This document shows, piece after piece, positions 35,165 through 44,184 of a DNA stretch of 64,000 bases. The position numbers and the translations under genes are program-made. Location: positions 1,736,001 through 1,800,000 of the forward strand of contig NZ_CP049157.1 in assembly GCF_011493005.1 (NCBI RefSeq), written 5' to 3'. The stretch comes from Caballeronia sp. SBC1 (GTDB lineage Bacteria; Pseudomonadota; Gammaproteobacteria; Burkholderiales; Burkholderiaceae). A model generated the notes under the pieces. That model saw only the letters and a program-made list of their open reading frames with translations, had not been told where the DNA came from and did no database searches. Every line of letters starts with the position of its first letter. The stretch's first letter is position 1.

Positions 35165-36490
35165 ATGAGTACTACACCAGCCAGATCAAATGAGGCGTCC
35201 CTGGGGCGCCAGTCGATGTCCTGGAGTGACATCAAGACGCTAGGTCTCGCCTCACTGGGCGGCGCGCTTGAATACTACGATTTCATCGTGGCCGTATTCT
35301 TCACCAAGTTGCTCGCCACGGTCTTCTTTCCGCCGCACACGCCGGAGTGGCTAGCCCAGCTCGAGGTGTTTTGTATCTTCGCCGCCGGCTACCTTGTTCG
35401 TCCGATCGGGGGCATCTTCTTCGCCCACTTCGGCGACCGGATCGGGCGCAAAAAGATGTTCGCGCTCAGCCTGTTCCTGATGGCGTTCCCTACGCTGCTG
35501 ATTGGTCTGCTGCCTAGTTACGCGATGCTCGGCATGATCGCGCCGCTGCTGTTCCTTTTTTGCCGGATACTTCAGGGCCTTTCGGTTGGCGGTGAAGTGC
35601 CGGGGGCATGGATCTTTTGCTCCGAGCACGTCCGGCGCGACCGCGTGGGGCTTGCTTGCGGCCTCCTGATGTCAGGACTTTGCACCGGTATCCTGCTCGG
35701 TGCATTGAGCGCGAAGTACCTGATGGGCAGCCTCGATGCGGATAGCCTGAAGAGCTGGGGCTGGCGTGTGCCGTTTATCGCTGGCGGGATCTTTGGACTG
35801 ATCTCTGTCTACCTGCGCCGCTATCTGCACGAAACGCCTGTTTTCGAGGCCCTTCGCGCCAAGCGCGCTTCCGACCCGCGTCTGCCGCTGTCGGTGGTGC
35901 TTAAGCATCATCGGGGTGCGATAGCAGTGTCTCTGCTCGCCACATGGGTGTTCTCGGGAATCTTCGTGCTGTATTTCCTCTACACGCCGACCTTCCTGCA
36001 ATCGCAGTTTCACTATGAAGCGAAAGCGGTCTTCACCAACAACTCCTGGTCGATCTTCGGGCTGATCATTGGCAGTACGGCCGCCGGATGGGCTGCAGAC
36101 AAGATTGGCGGTGGCCGCGCGTATGCGCTGGGCAGCCTTGCCATGCTGGCTGTGACAAGCGCTTTCTACTTCGCACTGAGTTCCGGAAGCAGCGCGGTGT
36201 GGCCGCTTTATATTGCGGGCGGATTTTTGATCGGCACCATTACGCTCGGACCGTACATTATCGTCAAGAGCTTCCCGCCTGAAGTCCGCTTCACCGGATT
36301 TGCGCTGTCGTACAACACCGCTTACGCGATCTTCGGAGGTACTGCGCCGGCAGTCGCTTCGTACTTGGTGGGTCGGCAGGGGATCGTCATGGCGCCCGCG
36401 TGGTACATCGCCGGGCTGTGCGTGCTTGGTGTGGTCATCGGACTTTCATGGCGAGCACCGGTGCACGCTGACGCAGGCCCATCGCACTGA
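35165..36490 (+). CDS. MHS-family transporter, probable picolinate importer
   Basis: Inner-membrane proton symporter of the major facilitator superfamily, 441 residues, about 12 helices. MHS signatures are clear: LGGALEYYDFIVAVFF in helix 1, the helix 2-3 loop GGIFFAHFGDRIGRKKMF, and RILQGLSVGGEVPGAW. Unlike the first transporter it is intact, including the late FPPEVRFTGFALSYNTAYAIFGG segment that carries the conserved Arg. ATG 35165 follows GGAGCC; the longer frame upstream runs through the operator and is unlikely. The PicR-type operator upstream supports a role in pyridine-carboxylate uptake. Confidence 0.85.
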   Translation: MSTTPARSNEASLGRQSMSWSDIKTLGLASLGGALEYYDFIVAVFFTKLLATVFFPPHTPEWLAQLEVFCIFAAGYLVRPIGGIFFAHFGDRIGRKKMFALSLFLMAFPTLLIGLLPSYAMLGMIAPLLFLFCRILQGLSVGGEVPGAWIFCSEHVRRDRVGLACGLLMSGLCTGILLGALSAKYLMGSLDADSLKSWGWRVPFIAGGIFGLISVYLRRYLHETPVFEALRAKRASDPRLPLSVVLKHHRGAIAVSLLATWVFSGIFVLYFLYTPTFLQSQFHYEAKAVFTNNSWSIFGLIIGSTAAGWAADKIGGGRAYALGSLAMLAVTSAFYFALSSGSSAVWPLYIAGGFLIGTITLGPYIIVKSFPPEVRFTGFALSYNTAYAIFGGTAPAVASYLVGRQGIVMAPAWYIAGLCVLGVVIGLSWRAPVHADAGPSH

Positions 36491-36575
36491 GACCGCGCGG
36501 AACAAAGTCGACGTGAACCGGCCAGCAGCGTTGGCATATTGCTATAAGCATCCGTGGCGTACATGAACGGCCGCC

Positions 36576-39500
36576 TCACGCGGAGTGTTGCAAGCCGCTG
36601 CCTACCTGTTGCCGGTTGACCAGCTGCGCATAGACCGAGTTGTTCGCGAGCAGTTGCGCGTGGGGTCCCGCTTCAATCACCGAACCGTGATCCAGCACGA
36701 TGATCAGGTCGGCCTCGCGTACGGTCGCCAGGCGGTGAGCGATAATCAGGGTCGTGCGGTTGGCCATGAGCGTTTTCAGCGCGGCGTGTACCTGTGCTTC
36801 GCTGATGGCGTCCAGATGTGACGTTGCTTCATCCAGGACCAATACGGGCGCATCCTTGAGAAAAGCGCGCGCGATGGCAACACGCTGACGCTGGCCTCCT
36901 GACAACTGCACACCACGTTCACCAACGCGCGTGGAGAGCCCTTGCGGCAGCGTTGCTATGAAGTCGGCGAGCGATGCCTGCTCCAGTGCCAGTCGCAATG
37001 CGTCCGCGCTGGCATCAGGCCGGGCGAGGCGAATGTTGGCCTCAAGCGTATCGTTGAACAGATACGTGTCCTGTGACACGAGGGCAACGTGTGAGCGTAG
37101 CGAGTCGAGCCGCAAGCGCCGTAAGTCCACGCCATCGAGTTGGACCGAACCTGTATCGGGGTCCCAGAAACGCAGCAGCAGGTTCGCAATCGTGCTCTTG
37201 CCGGCGCCTGATGCTCCCACAAGCGCTGCCGTAGAGCCGGCACGCACGCGGAAAGACACGCCATTCAACACAGGTTGGGCACGCTCGGCGTAGGCAAAGC
37301 GAGCGTCTTCAAAGCGGACTTCCGATCCTCCCGGCGATGGTTGCAAGTCGCGTTCTCCATCGAGCACTCGAACCGGCTCGTCATGCACGACCCTTAACCG
37401 CCGAGCCGACGCAATCGTATCCGCCAGTTGCCTGCCCACCTGCGCGATCTCAGCCACTGGCATGAAGGCGGCCACGGCTAGCAGAATCAGCATCGGCAGC
37501 CAGGCCGCCGAAAGCTGCCCGGCTGAGACCAGCCACGCGCCGACTATGGCGACTGTCAATCCGCCGAGGCCCGTAGCGACATCCAGCAGCGCAGTTTGTC
37601 GAGCCAGATCCGCCAGCAGTGCGAGCCGGGTCACGCTGTATTCGCGCGCCAGCGCCATGAACGCTTCTCGCCGACGTCCGGTCGCCTGGAACGCGAGCAG
37701 ATCGGATAAACCCTGGATGGTCTCTGTCATATGCGCGCCGAGCAGGCCCAGCGATTCGCGTGCCTTGCTGCCCAGCACATCGATACGGCTGCGCCCGCGC
37801 ACCGGCGAGAGCATCGCGTACGCCAGGAACGGCAGCAGCCCGAGCGCAAGTGGCCAGGCCGCCGTTGCGAGGACGGTTATCACCGCGGCCGGCACCAGTA
37901 CCGCGACGACTGCGGGGGCGACCGTATGCGCGTAGAAATATTCGATGGTCTCAACGTCTTGCGTGGCGAGCGTTACAAGGTCGCCGGAGCGACGGCGCAA
38001 CAAGTAGCCCGGCGCCAGACGATCAAGTTGCCTGAACAATCGGATTCGAAGATCCGCCAGCAGCCGGTACGCCATGTCGTGCGCGAGCCAGGATTCGAGC
38101 CAGTGCAAAACGGCAGCAAGCGGGGCAACGAGCAACAGATAGGCCGCAATGGCCTGATGCGGATCGCCGGCACGCAGCGCAGAGACCAGCCATGCACCTA
38201 ACACACCAACGCCAATGAAGGCCGTCACTCGCCCGACGCCTAATAGAATGGTCAGCGCCAGACGTACCCGCCAGGGATGGATTGCCGTGACCAGCGACGC
38301 AAGGGTTGCCTTCCAATCCAGGATTCTCGCATCGGCATCAAGCTCGCGCGGACCTTGCACAGCATCTTCTTCCGTGTCGCCAGCGTGCCCGATTTTCCCG
38401 AGGGGCGCCGCGGGCACGCCTGCCTGAAGACTGGCTGCATCGGAGCGCAACGCGGAGACTCGGTGAGGCGTCGCTTGCGCCGCCATCAAGCGGTGATACA
38501 ACCCGCTTCTTTTCATCAGTTCGTTATGCGTACCACTTTCCGCGACAAGGCCATCGTCCAGAACCAGGATGCGATCGGCGCCGATCACGCTTGACAGACG
38601 GTGCGCGAGAATCAGCGTGGTGCGGCCTTGCATCAGACGGTCCAGCGCCCGCTGAATCAGCGCCTCGTTTTCCGCATCGACGGCCGAGAGGGCTTCATCC
38701 AGGATCAGGATTGGGGCATCGCGCAGCAGTGCCCGGGCAATGGCAAGCCGTTGGCGCTGGCCACCAGACAACTGCACACCGCGTTCGCCGATAGAAGTCT
38801 GATACCCGTCAGGCAGGCTCGAGATAAAGTCGTGAGCGTAAGCTGCCCGCGCGGCGGCTTCCAGCTCATCAGCGGTGGCGTCCGGGCGCCCGAGCCGAAG
38901 GTTTTCCTCGACGGTGCCAGCGAATAACATGGTGTCCTGCGCGACCACCGCGATCTTCGCGCGCAGTGCGTCGGGGTCCAGCGTACGCACGTCCTGACCC
39001 GCAATGCGGATACTGCCGCTTTGTGGATCGTACTGGCGCAGAAGCAGACGAACAATCGAAGACTTGCCTGCGCCGCTCGGTCCCACAATGCCGATGCGCT
39101 CGCCTGCCGCCACCGAGAATGTCAGCCCGCGGTGCGCGAGTCCCCGGCCACCGGCATAGGCAAAGCGCACGTTGTCGAAATCCAGTGACGCCTGAGTGTC
39201 GCGCAACGGGTCCGTGCCGGCTTCCGGCATGGGCGGGTTCGCCTCGAGCAGCGAGCGAATGCCCGCGGTTGCGGCCTGCCCGAGCATGCCCTGGTGCAAG
39301 ACGCTGCGCAGGTCGCGCAACGGCCGGAAAATCTCCGTACCCGCCATCAGGACGATCAGGAGCGTGGTCAGGCCCATCTGCCCGTGGGTCACGCGCCACG
39401 CGCCAAGAACGAGCGCGAGAGCTGCGCCCAACGCGGCTCCAAGATCGACGATGCCGCGTGTAAGGAGGCCCGCTGCGAGCACCCAGAAGGTGTTGTCGGA

Positions 39501-40184
39501 GACCGCGCGTGCCTGCGTGGCGAGGCGTTCGCCCCATACGCGGCTTTGCCCGAACGCCTTGAGCGTCGGCAGGCCCTGGACCGCGTCGAGAAACGTTTCA
39601 CCGAATTCCTTGAATGCCTGGGCGCGCGCAAGGCTGGTGCGGCGTTCATGCATATGCACGGCGATCGGTCCGAACAACGCCACGAGTGCGGCCACCAGGA
39701 GCACGGCGGCCACGGGCAGGTCCCAGAATGCGATGAAGCCGAAGATGGCAAACGGCGCACAGAGGGCCACGGCCAGTTGCGGCAGATACTGCCCAAAGAA
39801 GGTCTGCAACTGCTCGACGCCGTCGATGACCGACAACATCACGCCGCCCGTACGTTGTTCGGCAAACCAGGCCGGCCCGAGCGCCACAATGCGGTCATAC
39901 AGTTCGCCACGCAGCGTTTCCTGGGCTCGCGCTGCGGTGCGGCAGGCGATGCTCGTGCGCCATTGATCCAGCAACGCGCGCAGCACGATCGCAGCCGCCA
40001 CGGCGACCGAGGGCGTTACCCACGATTGCCACGGACTGCCGCGCAAGACTAGAGCGAGCAACTGGCCCAGAAACACAAACCGGGCGATTCCGGCCACCAG
40101 GGCCAGCAGTCCGACGGCAATGCTGAGCACCATGTGCCCGCGTAGGCCTTTGGTCAGTTGCCAAAGGCGAAGATCGAAATACAT
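36576..40184 (-). CDS. Double-length ABC exporter (two TMD-NBD halves fused, CydDC-like)
   Basis: One chain of 1202 residues contains two complete ABC exporter halves. Half 1: membrane domain to about 330, then Walker A GIVGPSGAGKSS, signature LSGGQRQRLAIARAL, Walker B ILILDEALSAVD. A linker near 600-650 precedes half 2: membrane domain to about 960, then Walker A ALVGASGAGKST, signature LSGGQRQRVAIARAF, Walker B VLVLDEATSHLD. Both ATP sites look intact, so it would act as an internal heterodimer. The membrane domains resemble CydD/CydC and ATM-type exporters (thiols, cysteine/glutathione or peptides); substrate unknown. A LysR gene is divergent from it. Confidence 0.87.
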   Translation of the reverse strand: MYFDLRLWQLTKGLRGHMVLSIAVGLLALVAGIARFVFLGQLLALVLRGSPWQSWVTPSVAVAAAIVLRALLDQWRTSIACRTAARAQETLRGELYDRIVALGPAWFAEQRTGGVMLSVIDGVEQLQTFFGQYLPQLAVALCAPFAIFGFIAFWDLPVAAVLLVAALVALFGPIAVHMHERRTSLARAQAFKEFGETFLDAVQGLPTLKAFGQSRVWGERLATQARAVSDNTFWVLAAGLLTRGIVDLGAALGAALALVLGAWRVTHGQMGLTTLLIVLMAGTEIFRPLRDLRSVLHQGMLGQAATAGIRSLLEANPPMPEAGTDPLRDTQASLDFDNVRFAYAGGRGLAHRGLTFSVAAGERIGIVGPSGAGKSSIVRLLLRQYDPQSGSIRIAGQDVRTLDPDALRAKIAVVAQDTMLFAGTVEENLRLGRPDATADELEAAARAAYAHDFISSLPDGYQTSIGERGVQLSGGQRQRLAIARALLRDAPILILDEALSAVDAENEALIQRALDRLMQGRTTLILAHRLSSVIGADRILVLDDGLVAESGTHNELMKRSGLYHRLMAAQATPHRVSALRSDAASLQAGVPAAPLGKIGHAGDTEEDAVQGPRELDADARILDWKATLASLVTAIHPWRVRLALTILLGVGRVTAFIGVGVLGAWLVSALRAGDPHQAIAAYLLLVAPLAAVLHWLESWLAHDMAYRLLADLRIRLFRQLDRLAPGYLLRRRSGDLVTLATQDVETIEYFYAHTVAPAVVAVLVPAAVITVLATAAWPLALGLLPFLAYAMLSPVRGRSRIDVLGSKARESLGLLGAHMTETIQGLSDLLAFQATGRRREAFMALAREYSVTRLALLADLARQTALLDVATGLGGLTVAIVGAWLVSAGQLSAAWLPMLILLAVAAFMPVAEIAQVGRQLADTIASARRLRVVHDEPVRVLDGERDLQPSPGGSEVRFEDARFAYAERAQPVLNGVSFRVRAGSTAALVGASGAGKSTIANLLLRFWDPDTGSVQLDGVDLRRLRLDSLRSHVALVSQDTYLFNDTLEANIRLARPDASADALRLALEQASLADFIATLPQGLSTRVGERGVQLSGGQRQRVAIARAFLKDAPVLVLDEATSHLDAISEAQVHAALKTLMANRTTLIIAHRLATVREADLIIVLDHGSVIEAGPHAQLLANNSVYAQLVNRQQVGSGLQHSA

Positions 40185-40250
40185 CTGGGCGGCTCCTTAA
40201 GATATTGGGTCATCGTGGCATGGACTGGAGTCGCGCGCGAGCGATGCTTT

Positions 40251-40266
40251 CTCAACCAGGGTTGAG
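40251..40266. promoter_or_regulatory. 16 bp inverted repeat in the ABC exporter-LysR gap
   Basis: CTCAACC-AG-GGTTGAG, perfect seven-base arms, centred between the divergent exporter and LysR genes and 16 bases before the LysR start. Probable autoregulatory site of the LysR protein. Confidence 0.5.
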
Positions 40267-40282
40267 CTAAACTTTACCCATC

Positions 40283-41218
40283 ATGCCAAGACTCTCTCCC
40301 CATATTCCGCCGTTATCTGCCCTGAAGGCGTTCGAAGCCGTGGCAAGGCTGGGCAGCCTGAGTCGCTCGGCGCAAGAGCTGAACGTTACCAAGAGCGCGA
40401 TCAGTCATCAATTGCGCGCGCTGGAATCGGCACTGGGTACAACGTTACTTCACCGCGGCGGCACGACTTCACGCGCGTCCCCCACGCCTGCAGGGCAGGA
40501 GTTGTTGCTGGCTATTGAAGCGAGCCTGATTCCGTTGGGTGAAGCCTGTGAGCGCATAACCATGCGGCGGCGCAAGCGTCGCCGCACTTTAACGGTTTCC
40601 GCCAATGCGCCATTTTCATCGCTGTGGCTTGCGCCCCACGTGGTTGAATTCTCGACGCGCCATCCGGAGATTGCGGTGAACCTGAGGGTGTTTGACGACG
40701 AGCCCGACTGGCAGAATGACACGATCGATATCGCGATCCTGCGCGTGCCGTTGACAGACGTTTCAAACGACACTCAGAACCCTCACCCGAGCGACCGGGC
40801 GCTGGTCCGGGAGATTGTGTTCCCTGTGTGCAGCCCGTTGTTGATGGACCCACGGATCGCTACTCCACAGACACTGACCGAGCATCGGTTGCTGCAGGAG
40901 GAGCACACGTCGAGCCCTGAAATAGACTGGCAGACGTGGTTCGCGCTGCTTGGTGCGGGTCCGCTTCAGGAGCAGAACCTGGTCCGGCTGAGCAGCTTTA
41001 ACCCGATCATCGGCGCCGCGATTGCGGGAAAGGGCGTCGCGCTAGGCCGCTCACCGCTGATCGATTTTGACCTCGCCCACGGCCGGCTGGTTCGCCTGTT
41101 TCCGGAGCATGAATTGCCGGGGTCGTGGCAGTTCGTCATTCGCCTGCATCCCGAGCGCTCATCTGATCCGACGCTGATCCAGTTTCAGACTTTCATGCTC
41201 GAGCGCTCGGCGATCTGA
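40283..41218 (+). CDS. LysR-family regulator, GcvA-like
   Basis: Transcription factor of 311 residues. The N-terminal helix-turn-helix is LKAFEAVARLGSLSRSAQEL followed by NVTKSAISHQLRALESALG, with the GcvA/AmpR-type wording. The C-terminal effector domain has the subgroup features (ISVSANAPFSSLWL-like segment written as LTVSANAPFSSLWLAPHVVE, DIAILRV, PVCSPLL and IAGKGVALG). It is divergent from the large ABC exporter gene and is likely to regulate it. Effector unknown. Confidence 0.9.
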   Translation: MPRLSPHIPPLSALKAFEAVARLGSLSRSAQELNVTKSAISHQLRALESALGTTLLHRGGTTSRASPTPAGQELLLAIEASLIPLGEACERITMRRRKRRRTLTVSANAPFSSLWLAPHVVEFSTRHPEIAVNLRVFDDEPDWQNDTIDIAILRVPLTDVSNDTQNPHPSDRALVREIVFPVCSPLLMDPRIATPQTLTEHRLLQEEHTSSPEIDWQTWFALLGAGPLQEQNLVRLSSFNPIIGAAIAGKGVALGRSPLIDFDLAHGRLVRLFPEHELPGSWQFVIRLHPERSSDPTLIQFQTFMLERSAI

Positions 41219-41325
41219 TTTCTTCGAGTTTCCTGATAGAGCGCGTCCCGCTGAAAATCTGCGACTCTGCTTTGATCGATATCAGAAAATCTTCGTTGGT
41301 CGGATGTATCGGCTTGTTTAGACTT

Positions 41326-41355
41326 CATTTCATCTTGTCATAACAAGTTGAAATG
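41326..41355. promoter_or_regulatory. 30 bp inverted repeat overlapping the gntR start codon
   Basis: Arms CATTTCA-T-CTTGT and ACAAG-T-TGAAATG flank CATA; only the single bases between the arm blocks fail to pair. The core CTTGT-N4-ACAAG fits HutC/FarR-type GntR operators. Its right end is the ATG of the regulator gene itself, so bound protein would block its own initiation. Confidence 0.65.
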
Positions 41356-42129
41356 ACTGCTCCCACTGCCACGTTGCTGCCGCTGTCCGCAGCCCCGCTC
41401 TATGCCCGGTTAAAGGAAGTGCTGCGCGGCCGCATCCTTGACGGGACTTATGCGCCGCATGGGCAGATGCCATCCGAGCACGAGCTCTGCGCCATGTTCG
41501 AGGTCAGCCGCATCACCGTGCGCCAAGCGCTTGGTGATCTGCAGAAAGAGGGTTTGCTGTTCAAGATTCACGGCAAGGGGACGTTCGTTTCCAAGCCAAA
41601 AGCCTTTCAGAACGTGACGTCGCTACAAGGCTTTGCGGAGGCGATGTCATCGATGGGATATGAAATCGTCAACCAGTTGCGCACGTTCAAAGTAGTTAAG
41701 GCCGACCGCCACGTCGCGAGTAGTCTGAATATTGCAGAGGGCTCGGGCGTCGTTGAAATCCATCGAGTGCGACTGCTCAACCGGGCGCCTGTCTCGCTTG
41801 AAATCACCTACGTACCCGAGGCGCTCGAAAAGCGTCTGGCAAATGCCGACCTCGTGACCCGCGACATCTTTCTGATCCTTGAGAACGACTGCGGACTCTC
41901 GCTCGGTCACGCGGATGTATCGATCGACGCGATCCTCGCCGACGAAGAAATCGGCGCTGCGCTGCAGGTCGAGGAGGGCAGTCCGGTACTGAGGATCGAA
42001 CGCCTCACCCACTGCGCTGACGGCACGCCTATTGACTATGAATACCTTTATTTTCGCGGCGATGCATTCCAGTACCGGATGCGTATCGACCGGGAAAAGA
42101 AACGCAGGAATGCGAGGAAAGCGCGATGA
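41353..42129 (+). CDS. GntR-family regulator of HutC type (UTRA domain)
   Basis: Repressor of 258 residues. The winged helix is at about residues 15-80 (YARLKEVLRGRILDGTYAPHG, MPSEHELCAMFEVSRITVRQ, GLLFKIHGKGTFVSKPK). The UTRA ligand domain follows (LQGFAEAMSSMGYE, VVEIHRVRLLNRAPVSLEITYVPE, SPVLRIERL, DYEYLYFRGDAFQYRM). It overlaps the flavoprotein gene by four bases, so it heads that operon and probably controls it and itself through the palindrome at its start codon. Ligand unknown; sulfur compounds are a guess from the operon content. Confidence 0.9.
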   Translation: MTAPTATLLPLSAAPLYARLKEVLRGRILDGTYAPHGQMPSEHELCAMFEVSRITVRQALGDLQKEGLLFKIHGKGTFVSKPKAFQNVTSLQGFAEAMSSMGYEIVNQLRTFKVVKADRHVASSLNIAEGSGVVEIHRVRLLNRAPVSLEITYVPEALEKRLANADLVTRDIFLILENDCGLSLGHADVSIDAILADEEIGAALQVEEGSPVLRIERLTHCADGTPIDYEYLYFRGDAFQYRMRIDREKKRRNARKAR

Positions 42130-43877
42130 ATACACATGTTCTGGAATACGACGTCGTGGTGGTGGGAGGCGGCACGGCCGGCCCCATGGCCGCAGTGAAA
42201 GCAAAGGAACGCGATCCCTCGCTCAGGGTGTTGCTGCTGGAGAAAGCAAGCGTCAAGCGCAGCGGCGCAATCTCGATGGGCATGGACGGGCTCAACAACG
42301 CGATTGTTCCCGGGCATGCCACGCCCGAGCAATACACGCGGGAGATCACCATAGCGAACGACGGCATTGTCGATCAGTCGGCGGTGTATGCCTATGCGCG
42401 GCATAGCTTCAAGACGATCGAGGAACTCGACCGCTGGGGCGTGAAGTTCGAGAAAGACAGCACTGGCGACTACGCTGTCAAGAAGGTGCATCACATGGGT
42501 TCCTATGTGCTGCCCATGCCGGAAGGGCACAGCATCAAGAAGGTACTTTATCGCCAGCTCAAGCGCTCTCGTGTCGCCATCACCAACCGGATTGTCGCCA
42601 CGCGCCTTCTGACCGACGCAACCGCACGTGTCTGCGGCGTAATGGGTTTCGACTGCCGTACCGCCGACTTTTATATCGTGCGCGCCAAGGCCGTGATCCT
42701 GAGTTGTGGCGCAGCGGGCCGGTTGGGGTTGCCGGCATCGGGATACCTGATGGGCACGTACGAAAACCCGACCAATGCAGGTGACGGTTATGCCATGGCC
42801 TATCACGCCGGTGCCGCACTTTCCAACCTCGAGTGTTTCCAGATCAACCCGCTCATTAAGGACTACAACGGTCCGGCTTGCGCTTACGTGACCGGACCGC
42901 TTGGCGGCTTCACGGCGAACGGCAAGGGCGAGCGCTTTATTGAATGCGACTACTGGAGCGGTCAGATGATGTGGGAGTTCTACCAGGAACTGCAAAGCGG
43001 CAATGGGCCGGTGTTCCTGAAGCTCGATCATCTGGCGGCGGAAACGATCAAGACGATTGAAGACATCCTTCATACCAATGAGCGGCCGAGCCGCGGGCGT
43101 TTCCATGCAGGACGAGGCACCGATTACCGACAGCAAATGGTGGAGATGCACATCTCGGAGATCGGTTTTTGCAGCGGCCATAGCGCGTCGGGGGTGTATG
43201 TCAACGAGCGTGCAGAGACCACGGTGGCGGGTTTATATGCAGCCGGCGACATGGCTGCGGTGCCGCACAACTACATGCTCGGCGCGTTCACTTACGGCTG
43301 GTTCGCCGGATGGAACGCGGCCGGCGAAGTCGCGGGCCGCGAGTTTTCGCCGCTCGACGACGAACAGATCGCGGCTGAGCGTCAACGTATCTATGCGCCG
43401 CTTGAACGCGAATTCGGGCTTGCGCCGGCGCAGGTCGAATACAAGTTGCGGCGCATGGTGAACGACTATCTGCAACCGCCCAAGGTCACACGAAAGATGG
43501 AGATCGGGCTGCAGAGGTTCGAGGAGATCAGCGCTGATATCGACGAGATGAAAGCCCACCACCCGCACGAACTGATGCGCGCCGCCGAGGTGCGGGCGAT
43601 CAGGGACTGCGCGGAAATGGCCGCACGTGCGTCGCTATTCAGGACCGAGAGCCGTTGGGGTCTTTATCACCACCGGGTGGATTATCCGCAGCGTAATGAC
43701 AGCGAGTGGTTCTGCCATACGCACCTTTTCAAGGATCAGTTCGGCAAGATGACGAGCGCGAAACACGCGGTCGAGCCGTACGTGCTTGCGCTCGATAACG
43801 ACGAAAGCGGTGCCTATCAAAAGTTGCGCATTGGCGCGCGTGTGTCCGCGCCTGCAGCCGTGCCGGAATCTGCCTGA
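42126..43877 (+). CDS. AprA/fumarate-reductase-like flavoprotein
   Basis: FAD-dependent oxidoreductase of 583 residues in the succinate dehydrogenase/fumarate reductase/APS reductase alpha superfamily. The FAD motif YDVVVVGGGTAGPMAAVKAK is at the N-terminus; the second FAD region is GLYAAGDMAAVPHNYMLGAF near 375. The C-terminal helical domain (RAAEVRAIRDCAEMAARASLFRTESRWG, HRVDYPQRNDSEW) is of the AprA/SdhA type. It is paired with a two-cluster ferredoxin, as AprA is with AprB. Because an ABC transporter of the sulfonate class once belonged to the operon, a role with an organosulfur substrate is possible, but the reaction is unknown. Confidence 0.8.
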   Translation: MNTHVLEYDVVVVGGGTAGPMAAVKAKERDPSLRVLLLEKASVKRSGAISMGMDGLNNAIVPGHATPEQYTREITIANDGIVDQSAVYAYARHSFKTIEELDRWGVKFEKDSTGDYAVKKVHHMGSYVLPMPEGHSIKKVLYRQLKRSRVAITNRIVATRLLTDATARVCGVMGFDCRTADFYIVRAKAVILSCGAAGRLGLPASGYLMGTYENPTNAGDGYAMAYHAGAALSNLECFQINPLIKDYNGPACAYVTGPLGGFTANGKGERFIECDYWSGQMMWEFYQELQSGNGPVFLKLDHLAAETIKTIEDILHTNERPSRGRFHAGRGTDYRQQMVEMHISEIGFCSGHSASGVYVNERAETTVAGLYAAGDMAAVPHNYMLGAFTYGWFAGWNAAGEVAGREFSPLDDEQIAAERQRIYAPLEREFGLAPAQVEYKLRRMVNDYLQPPKVTRKMEIGLQRFEEISADIDEMKAHHPHELMRAAEVRAIRDCAEMAARASLFRTESRWGLYHHRVDYPQRNDSEWFCHTHLFKDQFGKMTSAKHAVEPYVLALDNDESGAYQKLRIGARVSAPAAVPESA

Positions 43878-43888
43878 CCGGAGCCTCC

Positions 43889-44134
43889 ATGTCCTATACG
43901 CCTCATGAAATTTTCCAGCGCAGCACGGCGCCCGTCACCGTCGATGAAGACAAATGCATCGCTGACAAGGGCTGCACTGTTTGCGTGGATGTCTGTCCTC
44001 TCGACCTGCTGGCGATTGACCTCTCCAAAGGCAAAGCCTTCATGAAGTTCGACGAATGCTGGTACTGCATGCCGTGCGAACAGGATTGTCCGACCGGTGC
44101 GGTCAAGGTCGATATTCCGTCTTTGCTGCGCTGA
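43889..44134 (+). CDS. Two-cluster 4Fe-4S ferredoxin (AprB-like)
   Basis: Electron carrier of 81 residues with two ferredoxin motifs: the first CIADKGCTVCVDVCP, the second CWYCMPCEQDCP. It lies 11 bases behind the flavoprotein gene and is probably its electron partner, forming an AprAB-like pair. It has no C-terminal tail of the kind found in true AprB of sulfate reducers. Confidence 0.87.
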   Translation: MSYTPHEIFQRSTAPVTVDEDKCIADKGCTVCVDVCPLDLLAIDLSKGKAFMKFDECWYCMPCEQDCPTGAVKVDIPSLLR

Positions 44135-44184
44135 CTTGATCACGTGGCGTCCAGGTTCGCGGCGTACCCACTATCTACTCGGGG

